Part shown: positions 5,293 to 5,310 of the stretch, piece after piece
How the letters are laid out: every line of letters starts with the position of its first letter
Position numbering within the stretch: position 1 is the stretch's first letter
Assembly (NCBI GenBank): GCA_021741085.1
Contig: JAIOYM010000075.1
Coordinates: 1 to 5,310, forward strand
Source of the DNA: Rickettsiaceae bacterium
Lineage (GTDB): Bacteria; Pseudomonadota; Alphaproteobacteria; Rickettsiales; Rickettsiaceae
Length of the DNA: 5,310 nucleotides
Reading direction: 5' to 3'
Notes under the pieces: generated by a model
The model's database searches: none
Told to the model about the DNA's origin: nothing
Seen by the model: the letters and a program-made list of their open reading frames with translations, nothing else
Position numbers and translations under genes: made by a program

Positions 5293-5310
5293 TTGCACAC
5301 AACTGTGCAA
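5293..5310. repeat. hairpin at the right window edge
   Basis: TTGCACA (5293-5299) pairs with TGTGCAA (5304-5310) around CAAC. The left arm is preceded by AGAAAA; if the sequence beyond the window continues TTTTCT, the stem would be longer and terminator-like. The edge cuts off the decisive bases. Confidence 0.5.

Overview
The window looks like chromosome from an AT-rich, host-associated alphaproteobacterium, most likely a member of the Rickettsiales (Rickettsia, Tisiphia, Megaira or Orientia type). The signs are an AT-biased coding style with weak ribosome binding sites, a two-subunit-type pyruvate dehydrogenase E1 (a separate E1 beta of about 327 residues) with a single-lipoyl E2, an IS630 transposase with a decayed relative, and a dense cluster of short palindromic repeats carrying cores such as GTCATTGCGAG...GTGGCAATCC. 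The order-level call is an inference from gene content and style. No rRNA or tRNA is present to fix it.

Layout from left to right. Positions 1-346 are the 3' end of an IS630-family insertion sequence (C-terminal third of the transposase, + strand). It abuts, tail to tail, a roughly 220-bp internally deleted relative on the opposite strand (351-571). The junction is a perfect 52-bp palindrome (323-374). Next come three intact genes, all on the - strand: pdhB (3224-4207), pdhC (1889-3136) and a NifS/IscS-type cysteine desulfurase (621-1736). From 4208 to the end there is no convincing gene. This 1.1 kb holds a cluster of palindromic repeats: five copies of family A, two copies of an inverted relative B, part of it arranged with a period of about 200 bp. 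A 109-nt stretch with no cytosine on the + strand lies inside the cluster.

How the genes relate. pdhB and pdhC encode two components of the pyruvate dehydrogenase complex: the beta subunit of E1 (decarboxylation with thiamine diphosphate) and E2 (acetyl transfer to CoA). They probably form a transcription unit, separated by 87 bp. pdhA (E1 alpha) and lpd (E3) are not in the window, and nothing like pdhA lies in the 1.1 kb upstream of pdhB. The cysteine desulfurase supplies sulfur, for example for Fe-S clusters or tRNA thiolation. It has its own promoter candidate 152 bp downstream of pdhC, so it may be transcribed separately.

I see no wholly new multi-gene system here. The most interesting material is structural: the tail-to-tail IS630 junction with its MITE-like derivative, and the palindromic repeat cluster, whose copies differ by compensatory stem changes and keep one reading frame open.
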